64,000 nucleotides of DNA. It comes from Aestuariibacter sp. GS-14 (lineage in GTDB: Bacteria; Pseudomonadota; Gammaproteobacteria; Enterobacterales; Alteromonadaceae). Below are positions 25,346 to 35,786 of this stretch, in pieces. Under the pieces are notes generated by a model. It was not told where the DNA came from. It saw only the letters and a list, made by a program, of their open reading frames with translations, and searched no databases. The first letter of the stretch is position 1. The number at the start of each line of letters is the position of its first letter. Position numbers and translations under genes: made by a program. The stretch is taken from the NCBI RefSeq assembly GCF_006494365.1, contig NZ_VHIP01000004.1:186001-250000 (forward strand). Direction: 5' to 3'.

Positions 25346-27673
25346 ATGATGATTATAAATACTATTGCCAACGAACTTGCCGTTAACCCTAAACAGGTTG
25401 AAGCCGCAGTAAAACTATTGGATGAAGGGGCTACCGTACCGTTCATAGCCCGTTACCGTAAAGAAGTTACCCAAGGACTGGACGACACCCAGTTGCGTAC
25501 ACTTGATCAGCGCCTTACCTATTTGCGCGAATTGGAAGACCGCCGTCAGGTGATCATAAAATCCATTTCAGAGCAGGGTAAACTTACCGATGTGCTGGCT
25601 GCGCAAATTCAGCAAGCCGACAATAAAACCACGCTGGAAGATTTGTATTTACCGTATAAACCGCGTCGTCGCACCAAAGGCCAGATAGCTATTGAAGCCG
25701 GACTGGAGCCGCTGGCAGATGCGCTGTTTAGCGACCCCACGCTAAACCCAGACAACACGGCAGAAGCGTACGTTAACGCTGACAATGGCGTAGCCGATAC
25801 CAAGGCCGCTCTGGAAGGCGCACGCTACATTCTTATGGAGCGGTTCGCAGAAGATGCAAGCTTACTGGCTAAAATCCGTCGTTATCTCAACGACAACGCG
25901 CACATTCGCAGCCGCGTTGTTGATGGTCAGCAAACGGCTGCCGTAAAGTACAGTGACTATTTTGACCACAGTGAAAAACTGGTGAACGTACCGTCACATC
26001 GCGCACTGGCCATGTTCCGCGGGCGTAACGAAAACATGCTGCATATCCAGCTAATCGCAGATCCCGGTCAGGAAGACTCACCTGCACAAGTATCACATTG
26101 CGAACACCTGATTGCCGAGCACCTCAATATACGCAACCAGGGTCGGGCGGCAGATGCCTGGCTGGCGCAGGTAGTGCAGTGGACCTGGAAAATTAAAATA
26201 GCCCTGCACATGGAAACCGAGCTGTTTGGTCAGCTGCGCGAAAAGGCCGAAGAAGAGGCCATTAACGTATTCGCGAAGAATCTGAACGATCTGCTTATGG
26301 CAGCCCCAGCAGGTGCCAAGGTGACTATGGGTCTGGATCCGGGTTTGCGAACCGGGGTAAAAGTGGCCATTGTTGATGCAACCGGAAAAGTAGTGGGTAC
26401 CACCACCATCTTCCCTCACGCACCGCAAAATCAATGGGAAAAATCTCAGCGCACACTGATTAACCTGTGCAAGCAACACAAAGTGGAATTAATCAGTATT
26501 GGCAACGGTACGGGCTCGCGGGAAACCGACAAGCTGGTAGCAGAACTGCTAAAAGCCAACCCTGATTTGGGCGCACAAAAAATCATGGTAAGCGAAGCCG
26601 GCGCTTCGGTGTATTCGGCCTCAGAGCTTGCCTCTAAAGAATTACCTGAGCTTGATGTGTCGCTGCGTGGCGCAGTATCAATTGCACGACGCCTGCAGGA
26701 TCCACTGGCAGAGCTGGTAAAAATTGAACCCAAGGCCATTGGTGTGGGCCAGTACCAGCACGACGTAAGTCAAAGTATGCTGGGTAAATCACTCGATCAG
26801 GTTATTGAAGACTGCGTAAACGCTGTGGGTGTAGACGTGAATACTGCGTCACCTGCGCTACTAAGTTATGTTTCAGGGCTAAACAAAACCCTGGCGCAAA
26901 ACATAGTGAATTACCGCGATGCCAATGGTGCATTTGCCAGCCGTAAAGATCTTAAGTCTGTTGAGCGCTTAGGGCCCAAAGCCTTTGAACAAGCCGCAGG
27001 ATTCCTGCGAATTGTTAACGGCAGCAACCCGCTCGATGCTTCAGCAGTTCACCCCGAAGCCTACCCGGTTGTAGATGCGATTGTGGATACCACAGCTGTA
27101 GCGGTGAACGATTTGATTGGCAATACCGACCTCTTGCGTAAGCTAAATCCCGAACAGTTTGTCAGCGACGCCTTTGGTGTACCTACCATCAAGGATATTT
27201 TCAAAGAACTCGACAAACCCGGCCGTGACCCTCGCCCGGAATTCAAAACAGCCGCGTTTAAAGAAGGTGTAGAAACCATCGCCGATTTAAAACCCGGCAT
27301 GATCCTGGAAGGTGTGGTTAGCAACGTGGCCAACTTTGGTGCGTTTGTAGATGTAGGCGTGCATCAGGACGGTCTGGTGCATATATCAGCACTTACCAAT
27401 AAATTCATTTCTGATCCACGTGAAGTAGTGAAGGCCGGTGATATTGTTAAAGTGAAAGTGCTGGAAGTAGACATTCAGCGCAAGCGCATTTCCTTTACCA
27501 TGCGCATGGACGACACGCCGGTACCGCAGCAAGCTAAAGGGAATAAGCCAGCTAAGCAGGGTGCAAAACCCAAAGCCAGCCAACATCAGGGGCAGGCAAA
27601 ACCGGCCGCTGGCGGCAACAGCGCAATGGGCAATGCCTTTGCCGATGCCTTTGCCAAAGCAAAACAGAAGTAA
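25346..27673 (+). CDS. tex: Tex family RNA-binding transcription accessory protein
   Basis: Protein of 775 residues in the Tex/YhgF/Spt6-like family. A helical N-terminal Tex domain has [12 protein letters not shown] near 32. A YqgF/RNase H-like fold is at about 328-430 ([14 protein letters not shown]). Helix-hairpin-helix motifs are at about 495-565 ([16 protein letters not shown]), and a C-terminal S1 domain is at about 650-720 ([20 protein letters not shown]). The tail is Lys/Gln/Ala-rich. It binds nucleic acid in the cytosol and affects transcription and stress responses. Start at 25346 or 25349. Confidence 0.94.
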   Translation: MMIINTIANELAVNPKQVEAAVKLLDEGATVPFIARYRKEVTQGLDDTQLRTLDQRLTYLRELEDRRQVIIKSISEQGKLTDVLAAQIQQADNKTTLEDLYLPYKPRRRTKGQIAIEAGLEPLADALFSDPTLNPDNTAEAYVNADNGVADTKAALEGARYILMERFAEDASLLAKIRRYLNDNAHIRSRVVDGQQTAAVKYSDYFDHSEKLVNVPSHRALAMFRGRNENMLHIQLIADPGQEDSPAQVSHCEHLIAEHLNIRNQGRAADAWLAQVVQWTWKIKIALHMETELFGQLREKAEEEAINVFAKNLNDLLMAAPAGAKVTMGLDPGLRTGVKVAIVDATGKVVGTTTIFPHAPQNQWEKSQRTLINLCKQHKVELISIGNGTGSRETDKLVAELLKANPDLGAQKIMVSEAGASVYSASELASKELPELDVSLRGAVSIARRLQDPLAELVKIEPKAIGVGQYQHDVSQSMLGKSLDQVIEDCVNAVGVDVNTASPALLSYVSGLNKTLAQNIVNYRDANGAFASRKDLKSVERLGPKAFEQAAGFLRIVNGSNPLDASAVHPEAYPVVDAIVDTTAVAVNDLIGNTDLLRKLNPEQFVSDAFGVPTIKDIFKELDKPGRDPRPEFKTAAFKEGVETIADLKPGMILEGVVSNVANFGAFVDVGVHQDGLVHISALTNKFISDPREVVKAGDIVKVKVLEVDIQRKRISFTMRMDDTPVPQQAKGNKPAKQGAKPKASQHQGQAKPAAGGNSAMGNAFADAFAKAKQK

Positions 27674-27684
27674 CGTTACACCAA

Positions 27685-27719
27685 AACACACAGGCAGCTC
27701 AGTGAGCTGCCTGTGTGTT
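27685..27719. terminator. Bidirectional terminator after tex
   Basis: A perfect 16-bp stem: left arm 27685-27700 (AACACACAGGCAGCTC), loop AGT, right arm 27704-27719. It lies between tex and the convergent SprA-like gene. Flanking T/A bases are modest. Confidence 0.8.
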
Positions 27720-27751
27720 AAATAAATCAGGAAAAACGCATTACGCTCGCG

Positions 27752-28666
27752 TTACGCTGTGGCGGTGAAACCCTGAGAGGCGGGTTGATAAACCGCCTGA
27801 TAATATCCGGCAATGATCTGATTGCGCTGCTGCATTTGAGCAACATCCATATCTTCAATATCCAACGAGCGCTGACCGCCTGCACTGCGCGAATCGATGT
27901 CGTTTTCTACCGCCAGTTCTTCCAGTTTTCGCGTGGGAATATCAGCCGGTGAGACATCCACAATGTCGTCAAGGCTAGGGGGTTGTAATGCAGCTTCCGG
28001 ATCACCTGACACATTCTGCTTGCGCTCTTTAGCAATCTCATTACGCGCATCAAAGGCAATACGGGATGCCTCAGCAGCTACCTGTAAATCTTGCGGCGAA
28101 GGTTCAGCCGGCGCCAGAGCAGCGGTTCGCACTTGCTGCATTTTGCGAATGGTTGCTTCGGGTGTGGATTCAGATGAAATATCAATAGACACCTGACCAT
28201 CTACAGCATAACGCTGGCCGTCGGGCCCGCGCTGAAAATCAAACTGGGGCGAACCGGCAAACTGACCACCCGCACTGGCATGAGCCTGCTCATGCGCCCT
28301 GACTTCCTGGTCACGCTGCTTCAGCGTTTCAACTTCGCGTTGTTCACTTTGCTGCTGCTGACGCTCACGCGCGTCTTCTTTACCGGTGCTTTCGTCTTCA
28401 GTATTGTTGAACTGTTGATCCGCTGAGCTTTGCCCCTGACTGGTCTGATTGGGCTGAGGACGCTCATACGTTAGCGGCTGCGCGAGTTTTACTGACGACT
28501 TTAATTTATCGGATTCTGAGCCAAGGCCTTGTTCAGCACTGCCTTGTTTTGCGTCAGACGCCTGAGGAATGGTTTCGCGAACAAGGTTATCACGCCGGGC
28601 AGCCTCGGTGTTCAGGTTTGCCGTTGGAATGGCAAATGAGGAGGGGATTGGCGTAACGATATTCAT
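27752..28666 (-). CDS. SprA-like putative metalloprotease (CJM1_0395 family)
   Basis: Protein of 304 residues, with a low-complexity Gln/Glu/Ser N-terminus to about 125. A conserved core follows: EVRAHEQAHASAGG (a HExxH-like AHEQAH), then GPDGQRYAVDGQVSIDIS and the ATIRKMQQVRTAALAPAEPS segment typical of the SprA-related family. There is no signal peptide. The proteolytic role is predicted for the family, not shown. It starts 5 bases after a small flagellar-rod-like gene and is co-directional with it. Confidence 0.75.
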   Translation of the reverse strand: MNIVTPIPSSFAIPTANLNTEAARRDNLVRETIPQASDAKQGSAEQGLGSESDKLKSSVKLAQPLTYERPQPNQTSQGQSSADQQFNNTEDESTGKEDARERQQQQSEQREVETLKQRDQEVRAHEQAHASAGGQFAGSPQFDFQRGPDGQRYAVDGQVSIDISSESTPEATIRKMQQVRTAALAPAEPSPQDLQVAAEASRIAFDARNEIAKERKQNVSGDPEAALQPPSLDDIVDVSPADIPTRKLEELAVENDIDSRSAGGQRSLDIEDMDVAQMQQRNQIIAGYYQAVYQPASQGFTATA

Positions 28667-28671
28667 AGCTA

Positions 28672-29004
28672 TCAGGCCAGCGTATCGATTATTTTACCTA
28701 CCGTGTCGTTTGCAACATCAATTACCTTGGCTGACGCCAGAGCATTATTACTGTACAGCTGCATCGACAACAAGCTCGACGTGAGGCTGTCACCACCCGA
28801 AGGCAATAACTTAGAAGTATTAGACAAACTCTGAAGTGCTGCATTAGCAAGCAGCTCGGTTGGCCCATTCGCTGCAACATCCTGCTGTGCCGATCGTTGG
28901 GCAATATTCAGCGCAGACTGCGTCATGCCGTTAAACGACCTCTGCAATCCAAACTGGCCCGAAATGATGGCCGAGTTGATGTTATTCGCAATTACCCCAG
29001 ACAT
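28672..29004 (-). CDS. Small flagellar rod-like protein
   Basis: Protein of 110 residues. The N-terminal INSAIISGQFGLQRSFNGM and the C-terminal SNNALASAKVIDVANDTVGK resemble the two helices of flagellar rod/hook proteins (FlgB/C/E type), but the middle domain is nearly absent. I could not name the family. It sits directly upstream of the SprA-like gene and probably forms an operon with it. No other flagellar gene is in the window. Confidence 0.5.
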   Translation of the reverse strand: MSGVIANNINSAIISGQFGLQRSFNGMTQSALNIAQRSAQQDVAANGPTELLANAALQSLSNTSKLLPSGGDSLTSSLLSMQLYSNNALASAKVIDVANDTVGKIIDTLA

Positions 29005-29152
29005 ACACTACCTCTACTCTCTCATGGCTAATTATTAACCAATATTGGCAATTTGAAAAGGAATATGTCGTGGTGTAGAGCCCCTTTTTGATCGCGAACG
29101 CAGCGATTTCTTTACAGCGGCTATACCCAAAACAGGTATATATACTCAGAAA

Positions 29153-29947
29153 CTAGCTACAGTGTTTGTCGATTCGCGTCAGATTGTGCACAAAATTACT
29201 AATAATATCGGCTGTTTGCGTAGGGTGACTAATGAACGGCGCATGCGCGGCATGTGGCATCACCACAGTATCAGCAGACGGGTGTAACTCGTGGATCCTG
29301 TCGATCCCACTGGTGGGTACCAAACTGTCTAGCCGGCCATACAAACGCAGGGTTGGCTGGCTAATACGCCCTATGTCACTGCGCAAATCCACACTTTGCA
29401 ATAACTGTAATCCGGCTTCGAGTGCATGCAACGATGGATTTGGCAGGGTTTTAACCTGCTGGCGAATAGATTTAACGTCTTGTTTGGCCGTTGCACTTCC
29501 CATGGCCTGAATGGCAAGGAATCGGTCTACGGTTTTATCGTAATCCCGGGCCAACTGCTCACGGAACATTGTAAGCACAGCAGGAGCAATGCCGGGCCAG
29601 CACTTATCGGCTACAAAATAGGGTGTGGATGCGATGGTGATGAGTCCCGCTACGCGCTTACTGTGATACAGCGCCAGATGCTGAGCCACGAGTCCACCGA
29701 GAGACCAGCCCACCACAATGGCATTATCGGGCAGGATAGAGGCTACCGCCTCCGCCAGTGATTCCAGGGTATATTCATCCGGCAGCGTAGATGCATTAGC
29801 ACCAAAGCCGGGCAAACACACACGGGTAATGCGAAATTGATCGCGCAAATAAGGCAGAAACCCCGTAAAAACGGCACTGTTCATACCCCATCCGTGAATA
29901 AAAACCAGTTCTTTTCCCGTTCCCTGGGACAGGCTTTCAAGCCTCAC
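29153..29947 (-). CDS. bioH: Pimeloyl-ACP methyl ester esterase BioH
   Basis: Alpha/beta-hydrolase of 264 residues matching E. coli BioH (256) along its length: FIHGWGMNS near 17, the nucleophile in GWSLGG (Ser82), RLYGRLDSLVP with the acid, and HAAHAPFISHP with the catalytic His. BioH frees pimeloyl-ACP from its methyl ester for biotin synthesis. The GTG at 29947 gives the family length; the open frame to 30136 lies over comF. It is divergent from comF by 51 bases, as in enterobacteria. Confidence 0.9.
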   Translation of the reverse strand: MRLESLSQGTGKELVFIHGWGMNSAVFTGFLPYLRDQFRITRVCLPGFGANASTLPDEYTLESLAEAVASILPDNAIVVGWSLGGLVAQHLALYHSKRVAGLITIASTPYFVADKCWPGIAPAVLTMFREQLARDYDKTVDRFLAIQAMGSATAKQDVKSIRQQVKTLPNPSLHALEAGLQLLQSVDLRSDIGRISQPTLRLYGRLDSLVPTSGIDRIHELHPSADTVVMPHAAHAPFISHPTQTADIISNFVHNLTRIDKHCS

Positions 29948-29998
29948 ATTAGTGTTACGCTCAACCACGCAATGGCTTCCTCTTGAAGGTTTGGAAAA

Positions 29999-30778
29999 GT
30001 GTACCTGAGCACGGTAAAAAGCGGAATAAAAGTTTTTAAGTGGCTGCGGGCAACGTTGCACAGTTGCTTGCCCGATAGCCTGTGTTATTTGTGCCAGCAG
30101 CCCGCGGCTGCGCAAGTATGCCGTACGTGCGAGCACGACTGTTTATACTTTAACTATCCCGTCGTGCCTGCCAATCTTTTGCAGTGGCCCCCGATTAAAA
30201 AGGGCCTGACACGCGGATACTACTCATCGGTATATGCCTGTGGGTATTATCAGTGGCCGCTAAACCAACTGGTGAAGCAATTTAAAACCGGTCACCCTCA
30301 GTTAGCTCAAACGCTGGCTGAATGGTTTGTAAGGTATGCATGGTCATCAGAAGCACCTTTGCCTGGCTGTATTTTACCCGTCCCTACCTCTGCGTGGCGA
30401 TTCGCCAGACGCCGTTACCATCAAACCCTGCTGCTCGCCAATGCAATAGGCCAGAAGCTATCTGTGCCGGTTTATACCGACTGGGCAAGCAGAGGCAGCT
30501 TGCAACGAAAACAACAATTGCTGGGCAGGCAGGCCAGACTTAACAATCTGACTCAAGCTTACACACTGAGCGAAACCTCATTGCCCTCGCGAGTGGCTAT
30601 TTTAGATGATGTAGTTACCACAGGCGCTACTGCCGCTACACTCAGTAAAATGCTGAAAGCGGCTAATCCGGATATTCAGATTGACCTTTGGGCCATTGCC
30701 ATTACGCCTTCAAAACCAGATTCGGCTGCCTTGGTGCCAGGTAGTATTCGGAAGTTAAGAATGAAACTGCCAAACTAG
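29999..30778 (+). CDS. comF: ComF/GntX family phosphoribosyltransferase-like protein
   Basis: Protein of 259 residues. An N-terminal zinc-ribbon-like pattern (CYLCQ, then CRTCEHDC) and a C-terminal PRTase domain are visible, the latter with the PRPP loop VAILDDVVTTGATAATL near 198-214. Homologues include ComF (DNA uptake) and GntX. The start is a GTG at 29999 with GAAGG upstream. The bioH-comF-nfuA neighbourhood is as in E. coli, apart from the inserted M14 peptidase. Its role in competence is unproven. Confidence 0.88.
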   Translation: MYLSTVKSGIKVFKWLRATLHSCLPDSLCYLCQQPAAAQVCRTCEHDCLYFNYPVVPANLLQWPPIKKGLTRGYYSSVYACGYYQWPLNQLVKQFKTGHPQLAQTLAEWFVRYAWSSEAPLPGCILPVPTSAWRFARRRYHQTLLLANAIGQKLSVPVYTDWASRGSLQRKQQLLGRQARLNNLTQAYTLSETSLPSRVAILDDVVTTGATAATLSKMLKAANPDIQIDLWAIAITPSKPDSAALVPGSIRKLRMKLPN

Positions 30779-30790
30779 TTAGAACAACAA

Positions 30791-30815
30791 GGCTACCAGT
30801 GTTGCGCTGGTAGCC
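30791..30815. terminator. Hairpin between comF and M14 peptidase
   Basis: GGCTACCAG (30791-30799) pairs perfectly with CTGGTAGCC (30807-30815) over a 7-base loop between convergent genes. The minus-strand side is followed by a TTGTTGTT tract, weakly T-rich. Confidence 0.65.
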
Positions 30816-30833
30816 TGAACTGTTGCAGACGGA

Positions 30834-33500
30834 CTAGCGAATGGCTTCCGAGAGCATTAACGCGTTGCTCATGAGCTTACTGGTACCATACCAGTATCCG
30901 CGAAACTGCGGGTTGTCGGTAAAGCCAATTACCCGTCCTCTACCCATAGTTTGCGCTATCACGGCTACACTACCGGCAATTTCATCGGCCAGCACATCGG
31001 CACTATATCCTGCCACCAACGGCGATTTCGTGTAGCGTGCAGGCACGTTAAATGGTGACTGACTACTGCTTACAATCATGTTGGTGGTTTTAAACAAGTG
31101 TAAATAGGGCTCATCAAAACCGTAAAACAGCGGATGTGAAATATCGATATCAGCTTTATACACAGCACCAGCAATCAGCTTTTTCGCTGCCAACGCATCG
31201 CGATCAGCATAGGTAAGCCCCGATTCATCAAACAAGCGATCAACGTCATTGCGGTCGGTTACCTGCAATGACAACCACTTTTCCTTGGCGAATAACGACA
31301 GGGCAGACATTTGCCCAATCAGTGTTCCACCGGCTTTTACCCACTCGCCTATCGCTTTGGTGTCTTTATCACTTAGCTCGTAACGGCCTGCGGCAAACAC
31401 AATATGTGAATACTCAGACAAATTAATCCTGCCTAGACGCGCTTGCTCAACCAAGGTAATTGGCATCCCAACCTGGGTATCCAGGTAATGCCAGATTTCG
31501 CCAACCTGATAGGGGTCGGCACCTTCGCCACCTACAATCAGCACTTTAGGTGCCTGTACCGGCACCATACTGCGGCTCCCCAGGTCATTGCCTGCTGATG
31601 TTGAACCACTGGTAATGGAATACACGGGTACTTGCTGTGTTTGACTCGCGCTGGCAATTAACCCTGCCAGATTATCTGGTTGAGCCAATCCGGCAGGAAT
31701 CACTATGCTGCCCGGCTCAAATACCTTTTCGCCGCCTGTGGTAGCAGCGGTAATTGACCCTGTGGCAATACGTGCATTCACCCCCGACGATAACAGCGTC
31801 TGTAATAATGCAGGAGACTTAAAGTGATGCCATTCAAAGGCATAACCATAGGCATTATTGGCAACCACTGGCAACGCGCTCTCATGTTTTGCGCCGCCTT
31901 TTACGCGCTTTAATTCCCGCGCCGACATCGACGCATAGTTCAGGTCAAATGCCAGCGGAAGGTTCCAGTTCGATACATCATAAAAGGTGTTGTCCGGAAA
32001 CTGCTGTTGAGTAGAAAACAACGACTTGATTAAACGGTATTTTTGCTGATCCAACGGCACTACCAACGAATGGGGTGCAGAATATGTTTTGTCATTTGCC
32101 GATACATCTTCTGCGGGCACAATAAAATCAATATTGTGTTGTTCCAGCACCCATTTAGCCTGCGCTAAACGCCAGCTGTCATTGGGCTCATTCAGTACAT
32201 ACGCAGCGACGCTGTCATCCTTGATTAACGATTGAGTTTCGTTGAAGAAGCGTCGGGGATATTCCGTTAACGCCGCTTTGTTTTTTAATGCGCCATCGAA
32301 TACCGCCAACGACATTGTGAACTGATTCTGTATGGTCTGCGCGAATTCAACCGGGCCATTTACCGAATCCTGTATATGCCCGCGGCTACTGGCTTGTTCA
32401 AACAAAATACCAATACTGCCCTGGGCATCGGGGTAAGTAGATCCTTTGCCGTAGTAAAAATCGTCAAACCCTTCCTGGCTGAAGTACAGTGTTTTTTGAT
32501 CGTCAAACGCCTGCACAAAGCTCTCAGCCAATGCCTCGGTTAACCGAACATTGCCTTCCGGGGTAAATGGGTTTTTTCGACTGGGTACACCCGGCTGGAA
32601 GAAATAGGTGCTGTCGGTGCCCATTTCATGAAAATCAGTCAGTACATGAGGACGCCACTTTTGAAATTGTTTAATGCGCGCCTGGGATTCAGGATGAACC
32701 AACATGAGCCAGTCGCGGTTCAGGTCGAACCAATAATGGTTGGTGCGCCCGTTAGGCCAGCCTTCGGTATGCTCCCGGTGTTCCGGATCCGACGACAACA
32801 CCTGACCTTTGTGCATATTTGCCCATTGAGCAAAGCGCGATAGCCCATCCGGATTAAACGATGGATCCAGCAATACCACGTTATTTTTAAGCAGGGCTGT
32901 TACCCGGGCATCACTGGATGCGGCTAGGTAATACGCCACCAGCATTGACGCATTCGCCCCAGACGGCTCGTTACCGTGTACGCTGTACCCCATGTACACA
33001 ACCAGTGGCGCATTGTCTGCAGCCCGGGTCCCCTGAGCAACATTCTCAACGTGCTCCTCACGCCATTTGGTCAGGTTTTTACGATTTTCAGGTGCGGTAA
33101 TGGTTAACAACAGTAACGGGCGCTGTTCATGGGTATAGCCGGTCACTTCCAGGCTAATCCGATCCGATTTTTCGGCCAGTATTTCCATGTATCGCACCAG
33201 TTGGTCGTGGCGCACATGCCAGGTGCCAACCGGGTAACCCAATACGGATTCTGGCGTCGGAATAGCCGGATTAAGTGCGCTGTTTGCCGGTAGGTAAGCA
33301 TTCGCTGGTTTTCCTGCTGCCAGTGAGAACTGACTGCTCAATAAAAATACCAGCGCCAATCCGACGGAGGCTGCATAGCGCGGCTTTTGTGACTGAGAGT
33401 GTACGAATGCGTTGGCATCCTGTGCGCGATCACTGCTGACTACACACCGGACTACCTTCCGGATATGCATCCAGAAACCGGTTTGAAAGACTTTCATCAT
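30834..33500 (-). CDS. M14-family zinc carboxypeptidase, secreted
   Basis: Protein of 888 residues. A 40-residue basic N-terminal extension precedes a hydrophobic segment (VGLALVFLLSSQFSLAAG, about 46-63) that looks like a signal. The M14 domain follows, with the zinc pair in GYSVHGNEPSGA, then VLTDFHEMG and ILFEQASS. The C-terminal 250 residues resemble a glutamine-amidotransferase-like fold. It presumably trims peptides in the envelope or outside. Starts at 33500, 33497 or 33467 are possible. It interrupts the comF-nfuA neighbourhood. Confidence 0.8.
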   Translation of the reverse strand: MMKVFQTGFWMHIRKVVRCVVSSDRAQDANAFVHSQSQKPRYAASVGLALVFLLSSQFSLAAGKPANAYLPANSALNPAIPTPESVLGYPVGTWHVRHDQLVRYMEILAEKSDRISLEVTGYTHEQRPLLLLTITAPENRKNLTKWREEHVENVAQGTRAADNAPLVVYMGYSVHGNEPSGANASMLVAYYLAASSDARVTALLKNNVVLLDPSFNPDGLSRFAQWANMHKGQVLSSDPEHREHTEGWPNGRTNHYWFDLNRDWLMLVHPESQARIKQFQKWRPHVLTDFHEMGTDSTYFFQPGVPSRKNPFTPEGNVRLTEALAESFVQAFDDQKTLYFSQEGFDDFYYGKGSTYPDAQGSIGILFEQASSRGHIQDSVNGPVEFAQTIQNQFTMSLAVFDGALKNKAALTEYPRRFFNETQSLIKDDSVAAYVLNEPNDSWRLAQAKWVLEQHNIDFIVPAEDVSANDKTYSAPHSLVVPLDQQKYRLIKSLFSTQQQFPDNTFYDVSNWNLPLAFDLNYASMSARELKRVKGGAKHESALPVVANNAYGYAFEWHHFKSPALLQTLLSSGVNARIATGSITAATTGGEKVFEPGSIVIPAGLAQPDNLAGLIASASQTQQVPVYSITSGSTSAGNDLGSRSMVPVQAPKVLIVGGEGADPYQVGEIWHYLDTQVGMPITLVEQARLGRINLSEYSHIVFAAGRYELSDKDTKAIGEWVKAGGTLIGQMSALSLFAKEKWLSLQVTDRNDVDRLFDESGLTYADRDALAAKKLIAGAVYKADIDISHPLFYGFDEPYLHLFKTTNMIVSSSQSPFNVPARYTKSPLVAGYSADVLADEIAGSVAVIAQTMGRGRVIGFTDNPQFRGYWYGTSKLMSNALMLSEAIR

Positions 33501-33622
33501 TGTATTATTGAGCCTTGTACTATCTGTCGTGCATTTAGTCTGATTATCTTTAATACCCGAGTGTTTTACTCAAGTAAATTTGTTATCATGCCTACAATTC
33601 TATGATTATGCAGGACTCTATC

Positions 33623-34201
33623 ATGATCTCAATATCTACTGAGGCGCAGGCTCACTTTGTTAAGCTTCTGGCTAACCAGGAGTCTGGCACAAATATTCGG
33701 GTGTTTGTGGTCAATCCAGGTACGTCTACCGCCGAGTGTGGCGTGTCTTACTGCCCACCAGACGCGGTTGAAGCTACCGATATGCGATTGCCGTTTAATG
33801 GTTTTGAAGCCATTGTAGACGAAGAAAGCGTACCTTACCTGGAAGCAGCCGAAATTGACTATGTCACGGATCAGATGGGCTCGCAACTGACGCTCAAGGC
33901 GCCTAACGCAAAAGCGCGTAAAGTGGCCGATGATGCCCCGCTGGTAGAACGCATTAATTACATGATTGAATCTGAGATAAACCCTCAGTTGGCCAATCAT
34001 GGCGGTAAAGTGGTGTTGCTGGAAGTCACCGAAGAAGGCTACGTTATACTGCAATTCGGCGGCGGCTGTAACGGTTGCTCCATGGTTGACGTAACACTTA
34101 AAGAGGGTATCGAGAAGCAAATGCTCGAGCAATTTGCCGGCGAAATAAAAGGTGTACGCGATGCCACCGAGCACACAGCAGGCGATCATTCTTATTACTA
34201 A
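33623..34201 (+). CDS. nfuA: Fe-S biogenesis protein NfuA
   Basis: Protein of 192 residues, as in E. coli (191). A degenerate A-type domain at the N-terminus has Cys39 and Cys44. The C-terminal Nfu domain has the cluster-binding GGGCNGCSM (Cys149, Cys152). NfuA carries a [4Fe-4S] cluster to client proteins, especially under stress. The ATG at 33623 has AGGA 8-9 bases upstream and fits the family start; an ATG at 33602 is also in frame. Confidence 0.93.
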   Translation: MISISTEAQAHFVKLLANQESGTNIRVFVVNPGTSTAECGVSYCPPDAVEATDMRLPFNGFEAIVDEESVPYLEAAEIDYVTDQMGSQLTLKAPNAKARKVADDAPLVERINYMIESEINPQLANHGGKVVLLEVTEEGYVILQFGGGCNGCSMVDVTLKEGIEKQMLEQFAGEIKGVRDATEHTAGDHSYY

Positions 34202-34222
34202 GCGGGCAACACTGCAACGCGC

Positions 34223-34450
34223 ATGGACACGGTAACCCCACCCAAAGGCTGGCATCGATTCACCCAGGGCCTGATTGTATTTGCTCTGGGTTTTATTACC
34301 ATGCTGGCCGGTGCCTGGTGGTGGTTCCCGTTGTATTATGCCGGTATTGTTATTCTGTTGTGCGGGTTCGGTTGGGCTATGACAGGTTACCTGGCACTAC
34401 TGTGGTTCAGGCTTACCAAAAACATTAACCCTGCTCGTCGCAACGATTAA
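34223..34450 (+). CDS. Small two-helix membrane protein downstream of nfuA
   Basis: Hypothetical protein of 75 residues with two hydrophobic helices (about 14-36 and 38-62) and a basic C-terminus (NINPARRND). The family is unknown to me. It starts 21 bases after nfuA and could be co-transcribed. Its last 26 bases overlap the end of the convergent dinF-like gene. Confidence 0.55.
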   Translation: MDTVTPPKGWHRFTQGLIVFALGFITMLAGAWWWFPLYYAGIVILLCGFGWAMTGYLALLWFRLTKNINPARRND

Positions 34451-35759
34451 CGTAATACCGGTAAAAGCTTCCTGACAGTGTTACCCCCCGGGCGAGTAGA
34501 AAGGCCAGTAGAGCCCACCACAAGGCTTCATTACCAGCGTCACGCAATACAAACCACACCGGAAAGTACACCCCCAGCGCACTGATGATCATGGTGTTAC
34601 GCATGGATTTAGCGCGAGTGAGTCCCACAAATACGCCATCAAATAAAAAGCACCAGTGTGCCAGTAACGGCAGCCATACCATAAGAGGCAGGTAAGGCAT
34701 GGCGGCCAGGTACAAAGCCTCTATGTCGGTAAGCAGCAACACAATTGAACTGCCAAACCAGTAAAACGTGAGGGCATAGCCAACTGCCACTACACTGGAC
34801 CATATCAGCCCGCGATGCGTTTGCCTGATCACACCTTGTTTATTCTGTGCCCCGGCAGCTTCCCCTACCGTAGCTTCTACGGCGAAAGCAATACCATCCA
34901 GCCCAAGCGCAATTAGCACAAAGAATTGCATCAGAATGGCATTTACCGCTGTCGCCGTTTCGCCATAACGCGCGCCCTGAATGGTTAAAAATGCCAGGCA
35001 GGCCTGAAGGGCGAGATTGCGAAGCAGCATATCGCCATTTAGTTTCATCAACACTTTTTGTGCGCTGCGTCCAAACCACTGCCAAACTGGCTTTACATGA
35101 CTGATTCGGCGCATGGCAACAACAATCCCCAACAACGCCATCGTGTATTCAGCTATTACACTTGCCAGCGCCACGCCTTCAACGCCCATGCCCAACGACC
35201 ACACAAACACAACATCCAATCCGGCATTAAGCAGGTTACCAACTACCTGTATAACCAGGACTGCCCGGGTTTTCTGTTGGCCCACCAGCCAGCCAATCAG
35301 TGCAATATTGGTTAACGCCGCTGGCGCACCCCATACCCGCACATGAAAGTATTGCCCGGCAAATCCTGCCACCGTTGCAGAGGGTTCGGTAAGTGCCATA
35401 CCCATCCATAACACGGGTTGTTGTAACGTTAGCAATAGCAGACCAATTACCACGCCTACAAATGCCGTTTGATAGCAGGTTTTGGCAATGTCCTCTTCGC
35501 TTTGCCTGCCTCTGGCCTGGGCACTTAATCCGGTTGCCGACATACGCAGAAAGCCGCACACCCAATAAAGTTGCGTAAGGATTAATCCGCCAATAGACGC
35601 GCCAGCCAGGGGGGCCGAAGCATCCATGTGCCCCATAACGGCCGTGTCTACCAAACCCAGTAAGGGCGTGGTAATGTTAGCCAGGATCATGGGCACTGCC
35701 AGTGTGATCAGGGTTATGTGAGCGGGCAAACCCCGTTGTAAATACGCAGCGCGGGTCAC
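34425..35759 (-). CDS. dinF: MATE-family efflux protein, DinF type
   Basis: Membrane protein of about 444 residues with some 12 helices. LAVPMILANITTPLLGLVDTAVMGHM and, later, YWVCGFLRMSATGLSAQARG match the DinF branch of the MATE exporters (cation-coupled multidrug efflux). Unlike in E. coli it is not beside lexA. The GTG at 35759 is a reasoned choice: it clears the divergent deacetylase ribosome site and leaves about 24 residues before the first helix. The open frame to 36107 overlaps that gene and is rejected. Confidence 0.85.
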   Translation of the reverse strand: MTRAAYLQRGLPAHITLITLAVPMILANITTPLLGLVDTAVMGHMDASAPLAGASIGGLILTQLYWVCGFLRMSATGLSAQARGRQSEEDIAKTCYQTAFVGVVIGLLLLTLQQPVLWMGMALTEPSATVAGFAGQYFHVRVWGAPAALTNIALIGWLVGQQKTRAVLVIQVVGNLLNAGLDVVFVWSLGMGVEGVALASVIAEYTMALLGIVVAMRRISHVKPVWQWFGRSAQKVLMKLNGDMLLRNLALQACLAFLTIQGARYGETATAVNAILMQFFVLIALGLDGIAFAVEATVGEAAGAQNKQGVIRQTHRGLIWSSVVAVGYALTFYWFGSSIVLLLTDIEALYLAAMPYLPLMVWLPLLAHWCFLFDGVFVGLTRAKSMRNTMIISALGVYFPVWFVLRDAGNEALWWALLAFLLARGVTLSGSFYRYYVNRCDEQG

Positions 35760-35786
35760 AGCAGTCCGGGCAAATAAGGAGAATGC

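Noticed and set aside
29948-30136. N-terminal extension of the BioH frame
   Set aside because: It lies over the comF start on the other strand, and the GTG at 29947 gives the family length.
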